The notes below the pieces were generated by a model. It searched no databases and was not told where the DNA came from. It worked only from the letters and a program-made list of their open reading frames with translations. Shown here piece by piece: positions 1-11,157 of a DNA stretch of 52,102 nt. The translations under genes were made by a program, and so were the position numbers. This DNA is from Hyaloperonospora brassicae (taxonomy: Eukaryota > Oomycota > Peronosporomycetes > Peronosporales > Peronosporaceae): NCBI GenBank assembly GCA_947650285.1, contig CANTFL010000027.1:1-52102 (forward strand). The letters are read 5' to 3'. Each line of letters opens with the position of its first letter. Position 1 is the stretch's first letter.

Positions 1-2075
1 TTGTTCTATATTATACGCTCTCATGTCAATAAATACATCAGATATATCCTGGACGTCGACATCTTTTTTTAGCAAAAAGAAAGGTTCGTTGACGCTTTCA
101 ACTCGACCTGGCACAAGAATTGATTGCAATCAAAGGCCACATCAATCATTTCTTACTCATCTGTATCTTACTGTATCGTATTGAGTCCTATCTTAATGTA
201 TAGCTGACGTCTCGGCGGTATCGTGGAGACATGGTAGATAACGCAGTAAAATATATGGAAGTCCGACCTAACGTGTCATTTTTCCGGTTGAACAAAAGCT
301 GCAAGATCAGTCATTATACCAAATAGTTGGCAGGAAATTTTATCACTATTTCGAATATCACATTGGATGCTTGCAGATATAAAAGGACTCAGAACTGTGA
401 TCGGGCGCGCAATGCTGACGAAGTGCCGACGATAGTTGTGATGTGGGGTAGAATCTAGAGATAGCAGCTTGAATGCATTGTAGACAAGCGCAATCATTCC
501 ATTTAGCATTAAGCAGTACGATGCACATCTCCGCTGGTATTCCGGTGTTTATGTATACGTCGAACACGTAGCCCGATACACTCCGACCTCATCCTTTCAC
601 TTTCTAACTTTAGCCGCTCTACCTGCGCTTCCACAATTTATTGGCGCTAGTTTCAGATCAATTAATTTATTTGTTCGTTTCAAATTTACTAAAAAAGTAT
701 GTTAAAATGTTTCATTTTGACAAATATTTGCAGCAAATTGCTGCCGAAGCTTGCTTGTTCACTTTTTTCACGCAAATTGGACACCGGCCACTTGCATACA
801 AGGCACCGTATTCTAATACCTTAACTATTTACGCTTTATACCGTCAACTGTCAACTACTTTGACATCAACTGTGAACTGAATATAACTCACCAAGTCGTT
901 TCAGTCGTCACTATATAGTCACCGAAAGCCACTGTTAAGACTCGCACTTGAACAACTTTATAAAAGTCTATTTCATACATACCGACAAGATAGCTTGTGG
1001 TATCGCCTTAATCAACATAGTAGCTCACAAACACGAATGGAAAAATAAGAAGGCAAAGCTGGGTAATATGGGTGATGCTTCATAAAATCACGCTCAATTC
1101 TACCGGTATCTGAACAGTCATATTGTCAGTTGGTAGGTCTGTTGCCACAATTGTAAAATGTTTAGAGCGACGATATGAAGTCAGATGTCACGCTCCAAAG
1201 TTTATTACTTTCTTGGCTTCTGTGCATTGATTATTATGTATCTTTCTAGACATTGTTTCATAACTGTATAGTTCTACTTGACTAGCATGTAAGCTAAGTG
1301 GGATGTCGTCAAATCTATGTATATCCAGTTTAAGAATAAGTTAGAAGGATATTCCTCAGCATCATGATGTGATCCGCGCTTAAGCACTATGAGCTACCAG
1401 TTCTCTCGATAGGTGATTCACATGCCTTAGAAGGATAGCACAATTTATTCATTGATACCCAATGTTTCGTTCTATGAACTGCCAACTCTCTGGGTCTAGG
1501 GCTTGATGTAATTTTGGTGCAAATTAGAGAGACTTCTCGTATCTTTCTTTCTCTAAGTAACACGATCCTTTCAGTTTCCTGACATTTTTTACCTGCTACA
1601 ACCAATATAAAATCGTTCGTGTGCCTTGACTCCTCACATGTGCTCTTGTGGGTGAAACGGTGCACGCAACAAAACAAAACACAATTTGTATCTTTGACAT
1701 TACGAATACTAGCATGTCAATAGCCTTTTTCAACGATCTTTTCGCTTTTTATGTTTGGATATAGCTTCGATCGTGTATGCTGACAATATCCTCACCCCAC
1801 TCATCGTGCACGTCTTTTTGACTGACGACAGTTGGATTCATAATGGTCTGTCCTAGTCAAATTTTGTGCAATAAACCGCGCCGTATGTGACCCTTATCAT
1901 GTAGTTTTATGATATCATTTAACGAAAAACGTTGTCCAAATTCACTTGCCGAATATAAAGCTGTTGCTAAGGGTTGAACTAAATTTGATTCCGAATGTCG
2001 CTGACATGTAACGGGCCCTTTTTGCACTCAGACGCAACATTTATCGACTACTAATCTGCGTAGAATATAGATAAA
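1..2075. other. Intergenic, no recognisable gene
   Basis: Only short frames (under 100 codons) occur here, on both strands, and none shows a domain, a signal peptide or a plausible exon chain that I recognise. The base composition is moderately AT-rich. I see no RNA gene or repeat structure. Confidence 0.55.
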
Positions 2076-2584
2076 TTGTTACGGCGCTCGATATGTCGAG
2101 CAATTCATGCAGCGAGTGTATATTTCGGTCAACTTTCACATTTTACACTAAACAGCGTCATTTACAGCTTAGCAGCTAAAGACTTGACACAAGCCCAATT
2201 GTTCTCTTTCTTTGATCAGATACCATTTCCAAAATTAACGGCCACTCATCCGTCTTTGCCCTTTCACCGATCCAACCGACGAGACTTATGCTTTTTTATC
2301 GCAAACTGTTTCGTAGAACGCCAAGATTACTATCGAAGTATTCTACATTACAAAGCTATTCGATTAACGGCGAAGATTACCAGAGACGCCGAGAATCGTC
2401 CATGTGTGGGCCAACAAGGCTTGAGCTCATTATTAACCGATTCGGCGAATGTTTTGTTCTCACTAAGATAAAGTTACGTCGAGATCTAGTAGTGGAATGC
2501 AGCAGAATCGATAGACCCCCATACCTTGATGCAGCAACGTGCCAGTTGATCAGGCGTATCTCACGTTTCATCATTTTTCGATAA
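2076..2584 (+). pseudogene. Possible remnant of an APC7-like TPR protein gene
   Basis: A 131-codon frame (2076-2471) reads into a TPR-like stretch containing FFIANCFVERQDYYRSILHY. An overlapping frame (2288-2584) then carries NRFGECFVLTKIKLRRD followed by IDRPPYLDAATC. Read in this order across a frame change near 2405-2420, the two segments resemble the N-terminal TPR region of anaphase-promoting complex subunit 7, where a paired 'load and pair' helix is followed by a K-x-x-EC segment and a second helix pair. No credible start, intron or downstream continuation was found, so I infer a decayed fragment. An intact gene with missed introns, or a chance match, remains possible. The family assignment is from memory of APC7 and is tentative. 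Confidence 0.35.
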
Positions 2585-3544
2585 TGCCTGTACCGATAAA
2601 ATTGAAGCAATAGCTAGCTTGTATTGCGATGCTTGCCGAATAAGTAATGACAGTTTCTACCTCAATTTCGGTTCCGGTCAGTGAGTGTGAGAGGAATAAG
2701 GGGATGGAATGCCCCCCCCCGTCTGATTATGCGTCTAATCAAGTCCATGATTGGTCCTGTGGTCTCAACAATTCAGCTTGGAAATAGCAGAAACTGTGGT
2801 ATCTACAGTGGGTTGAGTGCGTACTACCATCGTCTCATACTTTCTCCTGCATAGTGTGTGGCCGCCCTTACTTACTGCGTCATCATGCTTGTGATGCCAT
2901 GTGGATGTATCTAATTACGCTGAAGTGATTTCAGAACGTCATAGTCCTCATCTAGTCTTACAAAAGAAAGTATAAGTGCAACAGCATACGCTTGTCCTCT
3001 ATCCAGCTAGTAATGTGCTCACATAGGGTAGTCGAGTAGTCTTCGATTCGCAAGCCATCGGGTGACTGATTTTATTGTGATGTAAGCCATTTTCCATCTT
3101 CTTCATCAAATGAGAAACTTTTGTTCTTAAATTGAATAACGATACGTAACAATTAATTTAGTATGGATCGTGGTTTGAAAATATTAGTTCTCTTAATCGT
3201 TCATTGTGCTGTGTATTTAATTGAAAATATATGGCTGAGTACTTTTACTCTTCGTTTCGTGAACCCTACTTGGGACGACAGACTTAGTCGATGATGCTTG
3301 GAAAGCTGACGTTTTCATTTTCCCATTCAGCTGCAAACTAATGAGCTCTGAAAAGGACATGAGACATTGTCTGAAACATTGAATAAACGATTTATTCCTA
3401 AGAAAACGTGGTTTTCGTGACGAACGCATGATTGCATATACTTCTTAAAAGAATGTGGTTTTCGTGACAAATGCAAAACATGCACTGGTGACTACGTGTA
3501 ATCGACGTCAAACATCGACGTCTTCGTCCATCGCCTTATGCCCG
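2585..3544. other. Intergenic, downstream of the GH31 gene
   Basis: No gene was recognised. The stretch includes a run of nine C at 2712-2720. It also holds two copies of the 14-mer GTGGTTTTCGTGAC (3408-3421 and 3455-3468), 47 bp apart and just beyond the stop codon of the minus-strand glycosidase gene. The repeats probably lie in its 3' untranslated region. No function is evident. Confidence 0.5.
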
Positions 3545-6500
3545 TCATATAGTATCGTACCCCTGATGCCGACGTCGCAATAAGAAAACCACAACGACTG
3601 CAGCCAGGAATGCACAACCCACAACGATCCCTACAATACCTGTGATCGAAAACTTCGACTTCTTCTTCTTCGACACCTCATTCGATCCCTTAGCACCCGC
3701 GGCCGCACCTTCCTCATTTTCTCCGCTCCCAGACTTTTCGGACGTGCTCACGCCCACTGATTTCCCCTTCTTTCCAGATTCAGCGGTCGCTGCTGGTTCA
3801 GCCACAACCTTGACGTGAAATTCTTTCCCAATGGACATGTCGAGCCGCGAGAGAACCAGCATACCCGACTGCGCAAAATAATCGGCCTTTACCGATCGTT
3901 CATGTAAACATCCTCCTGAAGGTGAAAGAACTGTTGTCTTCATCGAAGAATTCGCCTCAAAAGCGTCCCCGTACACACCATAAACGCGGATTTCTTTCAG
4001 ATCGGCATGCATTTCTGGTCCAGCGTAACCGTGAACCATCAGCAAGCTCTTCAATTCGATCGTGTTGCTCGTGTTTCGATACACGTCAAAACGCATCAGC
4101 GAGTAGCGATTTTCTTCCATAGACGACAGCGAATCGCCGTCGTCCACGTATAGCTCTCCAGACGCCGTTAGGATTTCCCCTGATACACACAGCGCTGCTA
4201 ATAGCGTAAAAGCTCCACGACGAGAAAGTGCTGTCGTGGAAAGCGGCTGCTGTGTAGGCACGATGTAACCTCCACGAAGATGCACTTGTAACTTCGGTAA
4301 CGGAGTCAGCAAATTGACACGCCGGTTGTCCCCAGCTGCAGGATCTAGTGCCTCCTTTCCGCTGTGCGCATCATACCAGAATGCATCGGGAAAATACACT
4401 TCCAACGATATAGCGCCTTCACGCACCACTGGTGATATCATCAAAGCTGGACCCAACAGATACTGATGCTCGATACCTCGCGCGAGCTCATCATCAGGAA
4501 ATTCAAACGAAAGCGGTCGAGCCACCGGGCTGCCTAGCCGATGTGCCTTGAAAAAGAGAGTGTACATATACGGCAAGTATCGGTACCGTCTCAGCAGCGT
4601 CGATCGCATGATGTTCAGTGCTTCGGCATCAAAGTCAACGGGGGTATGCTCTCCACCACTCCCATCGTAATTGCGCAGAAGCGGCAGGAAAGACGCAGCT
4701 TGATACCAGCGCACGCACAGCTCTCGCGAAGATTGCCCTCGAGAACCGCACACATTTGGTCCAGTCAATGGAACACCCAGCAAATTCATCTGCAATGTAC
4801 CAGAAATCGACAACCGCAATTGCTCCCATGAAGCACTAACGTGGTCGCCTAGCCAATGACCAGTGTATTGCCCGCTCCCCGAAAAAGTTGACCGAGAGAG
4901 CAGCAAACTGCGCTTTCTTATAATCGAATCGAGCGCATGCCGTGTCGCGCGAGCCTGTTCATGACCGTACAAGGAGTGGAGATTGTAATGAAGTGACGAA
5001 TGGTGTAGAGCTGCCATGGGAAGTGTAGCCGAGTTCAGATTGCCATGTCCACCTTTTTCACGATTGTTTTGGCCGGGAGCGAATGGTTGGCGATACGGAT
5101 CGAATGGGAAATTGACATCGTTTGTGCGGATGAAGCCGCCGTCTCCTCCTACTGTCGATGTTTCCACATTATCGGCTTCATTAGGTCGTGGCGCTGTAGC
5201 CTTCGTCTGATACTTGTCTTCGCATATGTGAACGCACAGGTCGTCTTCTGCAGCCAAAGTACAATCGCAAACGCTGCTGGGTTCGTTCATATCCAGCCAC
5301 AAGCCGTCGAAAGGCATCACGTATCTGTGTAACAGCTCGAGCTGCTCGTGCCAATAGCTCGATGCTTTTGGATGGAAAAAATCGACAAACACCGCCCAAC
5401 CACGTCGGGAAGCTTTCACTGCGTAGCGCTCGCCATTCACTCCTTTTACAAATACATCCAGCGCTTCGCCCCGCTCGATTGGTTTCCACTCGCTTGCACT
5501 CTCTTCACTTCCGCTCCCGTCACTCCGGTCGCTATTATCGCTCCCTCGACTGCTCTGGTCACATGGATAAGTAGAGCTGCTGCAACTGCTTTGGCCACCT
5601 TGGTTGTCCGATCCGACGTAAGAATGATGGTGAGTGCCACTTCCTCTACCATTCTCACTCTCACCACGTTTGCTGGCAGTATCGTCGTACCCTGTGTCCA
5701 GGTCGTCGTGCTCATAGACGGTGCCGCGGGCAGCGTCCTCATCAGCTTCGATTTCGTCATTCAGTAAAAACGCATTCTCGGTCGTAGGCGCTACGCCAGC
5801 GTACTCCACTTGGTTGTTGCCACGTTCACCAGTCATTGTCGAGTTTGACAGTGAAATGGATGGAACTTGTAGGCCTACGAAATACTGGCTGTGGAAATGC
5901 AAGTCGTCAATGAACGAGTGCATTTCCCGGTAAGGTAACTTGCTTCCGTTCAATGATAGCGCATGTCCATTGTCTGCCATGTACTCGTAGTCTTGCCAGT
6001 ATGCATCCATGGGCACTCCAGCCATGCGAAGTTTTGTAACCAGCTCCACCGCCTTACTGATTGAAGCTGTGTCGCTCCTGCGCCGACCCACATGATAGCC
6101 CAGGCCCCAGTAAGGTGGCATCGCTGGACGGCCAACAATTTGTGTGTACTGCTCAACCACATCTTGTGGGGTCGGACCAGAGAAGACAAAAATGTCAAGA
6201 ATACCACCCGTAAGCCTATACGTCAGTGCATCGCGACGGGATACAACCTCCATTGCGTTGGACGAAAGCACAAATACACCATGGGCATTACCAGATTGAC
6301 GTTCCAGCTGCATTACGAAGGGGTGAACGCCGTACAAATTATCGCCACCACTTCGGGTATGCACAGGAGCAGACGCGTTCGGGGCGCGTGCAAACATCGG
6401 GTATAGATCGCCCTCATCATCCGCTCGAAGACGCGCCGATCCCAGTCGCTCCCCAAGACCGTACAAAATTGGCTCACCACCGTCTTTGCTCGCCGGTAAC

Positions 6501-7333
6501 TGCGTCGACACCTCAAGAAACTGGTTCTCAAACACCAAGCCACTGAAGCTTTTCCCTTCGTCCTCGCTTTCCACCGGTGGCGTCGAATTAAACAGCACAT
6601 CTCCAGACCCTCGCCGAGTCACGGCCACTCCAAATGGCCACGGCGTAAAATGCACCTCATACTCGTCCTGCTTCTCCCTTGCCGCAGCATCGCGTTGCTC
6701 TTGTCGGCGTTGCACAGGCAGGCTCGGCACTTCGTAGCGAGGAAACGCAGGGTCCGTGATGCGAACCCGCACTTGCCGAGCCGAGAATCGAACCACAGTG
6801 AGCTCCAGCAACGGGGCATCGTTTCCAAAAGGCCCGCGCTGTCCACTTCGAAGCGCCAGCGTCCCTCGCCAGCCATTGCTCGTCTCGTCCAGCGTCAATA
6901 GCTCGTACCCCTCGGCCAGGGGCTGGAAACAGTCGCCGTCGTCAAAGCAGCAGCCAGCCGATGCACACGTGTCGGCGTCTCGGAGCACTGCGGCTAGCGC
7001 AAATCGCGGGTTGCGACACGCGAGACGCGACGGTGGGGCCACGGCCGCGCACTTAGCGGCACCGGGCGGTGCCTCGGCGGCAAACGCACAGGGAACGCCC
7101 CCGTTCTCCAGACTTTGCCAGCAACAGCCGTGCGCCAGACACAGCTCTTCCGTGGGCGCGGGGAAGTTTGGGCGGGGCGGGTAGCAGTCCACGCGCTGCG
7201 AGGGCTTCTGGGCACACCGATTCGCGTCTGCAGCCGCTACCGCAGCCGCCTGCAGTTCGAGCGTCGCGCTATGGCCAAAGTGCGCGCGTAGAAAGGCTAT
7301 CCCGAAGAGGAAAAGGGCACGTCGGCCCATCAC
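3545..7333 (-). CDS. GH31 alpha-glucosidase, membrane-anchored, two trefoil domains
   Basis: A single uninterrupted exon encodes 1,262 residues. The protein belongs to glycoside hydrolase family 31 (lysosomal alpha-glucosidase / maltase-glucoamylase type), which releases glucose from alpha-linked glucans. Residues 1-22 form a signal peptide. Two six-cysteine P-type trefoil modules follow: C40, C50, C65, C70, C71, C82, and C95, C106, C123, C128, C129, C135. The catalytic nucleophile is D681 in LWLDMNEPSS and the general acid/base is D830 in HWLGDHVS, so the active site looks intact. A low-complexity acidic, Ser/Gly/Asp-rich insert occupies about residues 520-615, inside the catalytic barrel region. 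The C-terminus has a basic linker, a 23-residue membrane helix (about 1230-1252) and the short cytosolic tail RRRHQGYDTI. This predicts a type I membrane protein with a lumenal or extracellular enzyme. The GYDTI ending resembles lysosomal sorting signals of the YxxPhi class. Either of the first two Met codons could be the start. It is divergently paired with the WDR91 homologue. Confidence 0.93.
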   Translation of the reverse strand: MMGRRALFLFGIAFLRAHFGHSATLELQAAAVAAADANRCAQKPSQRVDCYPPRPNFPAPTEELCLAHGCCWQSLENGGVPCAFAAEAPPGAAKCAAVAPPSRLACRNPRFALAAVLRDADTCASAGCCFDDGDCFQPLAEGYELLTLDETSNGWRGTLALRSGQRGPFGNDAPLLELTVVRFSARQVRVRITDPAFPRYEVPSLPVQRRQEQRDAAAREKQDEYEVHFTPWPFGVAVTRRGSGDVLFNSTPPVESEDEGKSFSGLVFENQFLEVSTQLPASKDGGEPILYGLGERLGSARLRADDEGDLYPMFARAPNASAPVHTRSGGDNLYGVHPFVMQLERQSGNAHGVFVLSSNAMEVVSRRDALTYRLTGGILDIFVFSGPTPQDVVEQYTQIVGRPAMPPYWGLGYHVGRRRSDTASISKAVELVTKLRMAGVPMDAYWQDYEYMADNGHALSLNGSKLPYREMHSFIDDLHFHSQYFVGLQVPSISLSNSTMTGERGNNQVEYAGVAPTTENAFLLNDEIEADEDAARGTVYEHDDLDTGYDDTASKRGESENGRGSGTHHHSYVGSDNQGGQSSCSSSTYPCDQSSRGSDNSDRSDGSGSEESASEWKPIERGEALDVFVKGVNGERYAVKASRRGWAVFVDFFHPKASSYWHEQLELLHRYVMPFDGLWLDMNEPSSVCDCTLAAEDDLCVHICEDKYQTKATAPRPNEADNVETSTVGGDGGFIRTNDVNFPFDPYRQPFAPGQNNREKGGHGNLNSATLPMAALHHSSLHYNLHSLYGHEQARATRHALDSIIRKRSLLLSRSTFSGSGQYTGHWLGDHVSASWEQLRLSISGTLQMNLLGVPLTGPNVCGSRGQSSRELCVRWYQAASFLPLLRNYDGSGGEHTPVDFDAEALNIMRSTLLRRYRYLPYMYTLFFKAHRLGSPVARPLSFEFPDDELARGIEHQYLLGPALMISPVVREGAISLEVYFPDAFWYDAHSGKEALDPAAGDNRRVNLLTPLPKLQVHLRGGYIVPTQQPLSTTALSRRGAFTLLAALCVSGEILTASGELYVDDGDSLSSMEENRYSLMRFDVYRNTSNTIELKSLLMVHGYAGPEMHADLKEIRVYGVYGDAFEANSSMKTTVLSPSGGCLHERSVKADYFAQSGMLVLSRLDMSIGKEFHVKVVAEPAATAESGKKGKSVGVSTSEKSGSGENEEGAAAGAKGSNEVSKKKKSKFSITGIVGIVVGCAFLAAVVVVFLLRRRHQGYDTI

Positions 7334-7823
7334 GTGCGCGACTGCAAATGTGTGTCCGCTGCTTCACCAACTGACTCAAAGACGGCAAATTGCGTTATGA
7401 GTGGCGACGGCCGCGTCAATGAACTGCCACTGATGGAACAAACGAGTGAGTGGACGAGTGAGTGAGTGCGCCTCCGACAACGAACGCCGCCGAAGCTGTT
7501 GATGTCGGAGCGGCGGGTCGCACCTCTCAGCGCCTTCCGAGCGGTCTCTTTGGGCGACGACATGAGGGGCCAACGGGCACATTGAACATCCGTCGACAGC
7601 TCTTTTCCCGTCATGTGGGGGAGGGGGTGTTCGTGGTGGGAGCAAGTGGTGGGGTGCACGTACACCTGTCATACCCGATATCGACTTGCTGCCTCGCCCT
7701 GCCAAGTGGCCGCGTCGCCCTTGAAACGTGATATCCGCTTGTCGCGCGTGGCAGTGGTGTGCACAACGTAAAAACGACCACCAACAACAACAACAACAAC
7801 ACCGACAAGCGACAACACCGGAC
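7334..7823. promoter_or_regulatory. Shared upstream region of a divergent gene pair
   Basis: These 490 bp separate the start codons of the GH31 gene (minus) and the WDR91 homologue (plus), so both promoters must lie here or overlap it. A GAGT-rich simple tract lies at about 7445-7469. A CAA/AAC-rich tract lies at about 7780-7815, immediately before the WDR91 ATG, probably in its 5' leader. I could not identify a TATA box or the oomycete initiator element with confidence. Co-regulation is an inference from spacing only. Confidence 0.6.
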
Positions 7824-10473
7824 ATGGAGCGCCCGAGTGCGCTGCTGCCCCACGTGGACGAACTCGTGATGGAGTATCTGCTGTTTCGGGGCTTTACAAA
7901 GGTGCGCCTTCGCTTGCGCCTGTCTCTGTGTCTCTTCCTCTCTAGTGATTGCAACAGCGAGCGACTTGAGACTGTTGACGTGCACGTGTGTCGCTATAGA
8001 GCTTCCAAGTGTTTAGTGCCGAGCGCAAGCGCGACCGCTCGCAGGGCTTTGATGCCGAGCAGATCATTTCTCAGCTGCTCGTGGCTGTGCAAAAGTGCGT
8101 ACTCTCGAGTCGATTGGAGTCTGCTTGAAACTCCCGTCGGTGTTGACCGACTCCGTGTGATGTTGTCGTGGGTTGCAGTTTCCAGCTCGAGACGGTTCTC
8201 GAGACGTGGCAGTTTTTTCATGCACGTTTTTTTCATCACTTGGATGCATCGTACGCCTCGGTACGGAGCTGGAAGATAAAATAGCGACAAAGTAACGAGT
8301 TGGGGTTGTTTTTTGCTGATGAACTATTGACTTTTCTTGCACAGATATTGCAACAACTAGAGACGTCACTGCTGCGACTTTACGTGATCAATGCGGTCAA
8401 GTCGGGACACCGAGAGAAAGCCATGGAGTTTTTTGAGATGCAAGCCGAAAAGCTGAACGCGTGTGCTGCTGCTGCTGTTGATGGAGAGTCAGGAATGGAT
8501 ACATGGAGTCGCTGGTTCATCTTGCCGTATATTGAGCACCCTGAGAGCGACTCCTATTTCCAGAAGTTCTTTAGCCAGTCGTGGCTTGAAGCATATGTGA
8601 CGTCTTTGCGCAACTTTCTATCGCTGGTTTTCCGCAGCTTGCCATTGCCAAAGTTGCTAGCTTTTCAGCTCGAAACGCTAGAAGAGCCGGCGATGAAATT
8701 GCGGCTGAAAGTGAGCCAGTCAGAAGCGACGCGGCTGCGAATGTATAATAGCGAAGCGACGACCAAGATCAAGAAATTAGAGGAAGCAGGTCGACAGTTG
8801 CACTCGATTCTCCGCACAATGGTACAGCATAGTTTGACCGAGCATTTGATCTCGTCGAGTTATGTGGACACGCCGATTGATTGGAACAAAAACAGAAGTC
8901 GAAGTCGCAGTCACGGCGCAGCTACAGCGAGTGTTGGGCTATCCCAGAAGCAAATGAAAGACATTGGGGAACTTTTTGGTATCGGTGACGACGACAGTGC
9001 ACACGTTGAAGCCGCTTGTGTTGACCCACGCGATATTCCGCGGATAGCGGAGGTGTATCTACCAGCCGATGAGCTGATTGACGACGGGCCTTACGACAAA
9101 AATAATGACGAGGAAGAAGCGGGAGACAGTGTAGTGCCGGAAGGCGAAACTAGCTGTTACTCAACGACACCGATCTTTTCACCAATCGCTTCATCATTGA
9201 GTGCTGTCGACGAAGACCCCAGCAGGCTGCCACTGTGGACTACTGGCGGGGTATCATTGATCCGTGAATTTAACATGCTTAACGACTGGAAACCAACACA
9301 GTCAGTGATGACTGTGAGGAGTCGCTTTTCGTCAAACGGCCAGTATCTTGCGATTGCAAAGCTGGGGAACACTCACATTGACATTTGGTCTGCAGATCCA
9401 GTATCTCCTTCTACATTGTCGACGATCACGCTACCGGCAAGACTGACTGGTCTTGGCTGGCTCAGCCCAACACCGCATCGGCAGGTACGTCTGAAAGGAG
9501 TGCTCTTACTTGCTTTTATTCGCAGCAATTTATATATGTGTATGTTGCAAAGTAGCTGTTGGCATGCACGCTGATCGAGGGTGACATGATGTTATGGGAT
9601 GCTGACGGACTGGAGGTGACGATGTGTCCGCCAAACGAAGATCGTTGGCAAGCGCAACAGCTCATGTGTGCATCTGAAGCACCGGTTGCCGCTTGTCTGC
9701 TTAGCAGTCGGGATGAAGAGGACAACACGATCCAGCAAGTTGTCGTTTTGCATGGAGGTGTAGACCAACCAACGCAAGATTATTTGCCAATGGAAGGAAA
9801 GCAACTCACGTGCATAGCGTGGAGTAACGTGGGAGACATTTTGATAACCGGGAACGAGACGGGGAGCGTCGAGTTTATAAATGTATCCTGTCCAGGGCGG
9901 ATACACCGGTGCGATCTCGCTGCCTGCTGCGGTCCGGTACTCGATGGATGTGGTAGCCTGTCAGCAATCGCTTTATCTCCTGATGGAACGGTCCTATTGA
10001 GTGCTCACGAAAATGCTGTCGTCGTGATGCAATGGTTCGTTGCACCAATTGTGGCTGCTGTTTCCTCTCAAACTTGTGGTTCTCGCGAAGTTGAAGATAG
10101 CGTGATAGATGTGAAGCCAAAATTGACAGGCATGTACGAGATGGACAAGCCGTTGGCATTACGCAATATCGAAGTCGATACTACAATACGCTTTCTGGGA
10201 ACGGGTGGCTATTTCGTGGTGGCCGATTCTTCTGCTTTGTACATATTTAAGGTACGGTAGTTCAGATGAGGTGTTTCTTTTTTTGGAAGAGGTCGTGAAG
10301 CTTACAAACTGCACTTGCCGTGTAATACTTAGCGCGGCGAGAAACATGCGTTGTCGACTTTCTTGCCAAATCAAGCTTCTATCGCTGATTTCGATTTTCA
10401 TCCACATCTACCTGTCAGCTGCTCAGCTAATCAGGAAGGCGCCGTCTCGCTATGGAGCATGAAGGAGGATTAA
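7824..10473 (+). CDS. WDR91: WDR91 homologue, six exons (endosome maturation WD40 protein)
   Basis: I place exons at 7824-7901, 8000-8094, 8179-8260, 8345-9484, 9556-10251 and 10333-10473. All five introns (71-98 bp) begin GT, end AG and keep frame, giving 743 residues, close to human WDR91 (747 as I recall). The N-terminus has the LisH-like segment VMEYLLFRGFTK. The second and third exons carry AERKRDRSQGFDAEQI and the W-x-FFHARFFHHLD helix. Exon 4 begins ILQQLETSLLRLYVINAV and includes WFILPY and SLRNFLSLVF, all conserved in the family. A coiled coil lies at about 205-243, then an acidic linker, then a WD40 propeller from about 385 to the end. The last blade (DFDFHPHLP ... GAVSLWSMKED) is encoded by exon 6. 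In animals WDR91 is a Rab7 effector that, with WDR81, lowers endosomal PtdIns3P and drives early-to-late endosome conversion. Reading exon 4 alone would give a falsely truncated product at 9574. Confidence 0.9.
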
Positions 10474-11157
10474 GATACCATAAACTACAGTAAACTATTT
10501 CGTTCGCGAGTCATTGTCATGGAAGAAAGTAACTTGGGCTTGCCTGAGCATCCATCCTATCACGAAACAGTGCAGCATGCTATCCTTGAGGTGCAAACTC
10601 ACTACAATGTAAACCGTAGTAATTTCACCAAGCACGATTGACAAAGAAAGTCTCAAGGTTTCGTTACATGCACATAATTGTCAACGTTAGGAGCTCAAAG
10701 TGATAATGGCGCAGTTTTCGCGATTGCAGATGCGAGCTAGAGCAACTCGAGCCGTGTAATAATCGGAATGGCGCCACTACACTGAGCAACATGCGACGCT
10801 TTGGCTGGAGAAATGTCGTCTATATATTCTATTGAGCCAATTTACGCAGTTTCTTGCCACCTTTCAGCAGCATGGCTTTTGTTCCTTTAGCTCTCGCCAT
10901 TCCAGAGGTCGATCAACCGCTGACGCAATGTGACTTACACATCAAGTAATATCTGCACAATGTCGACGTTGCGAGGTATTGGTCTGCGTGTGTCACAAAC
11001 GCACATCACACTTCACAAAAGGCGAAAGTGCGAAACACTTCGAATGGTTGTGTATTGCTAGGATTGGACTGCTGAGAATGCACATTCTACCGTAGACGAT
11101 CACTGAAGAAGCATAAAGAGCCGTGCACAAACCTGCTCTGGACGTCATCGTTTCGAT
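10474..11157. other. Intergenic, no gene seen
   Basis: This gap lies between the WDR91 homologue and the convergent small secreted-protein gene. It contains no frame with recognisable content and no RNA gene. It presumably holds the 3' untranslated regions and polyadenylation signals of both neighbours. Confidence 0.55.

Noticed and set aside
2712..2720. Run of nine C
   Set aside because: Isolated homopolymer with no associated structure.
8300..9574. Reading WDR91 exon 4 as a stand-alone 424-codon gene
   Set aside because: Its first 15 codons lie in an intron and its last 30 run through the next intron. GT-AG splicing in phase gives a full-length WDR91 instead.
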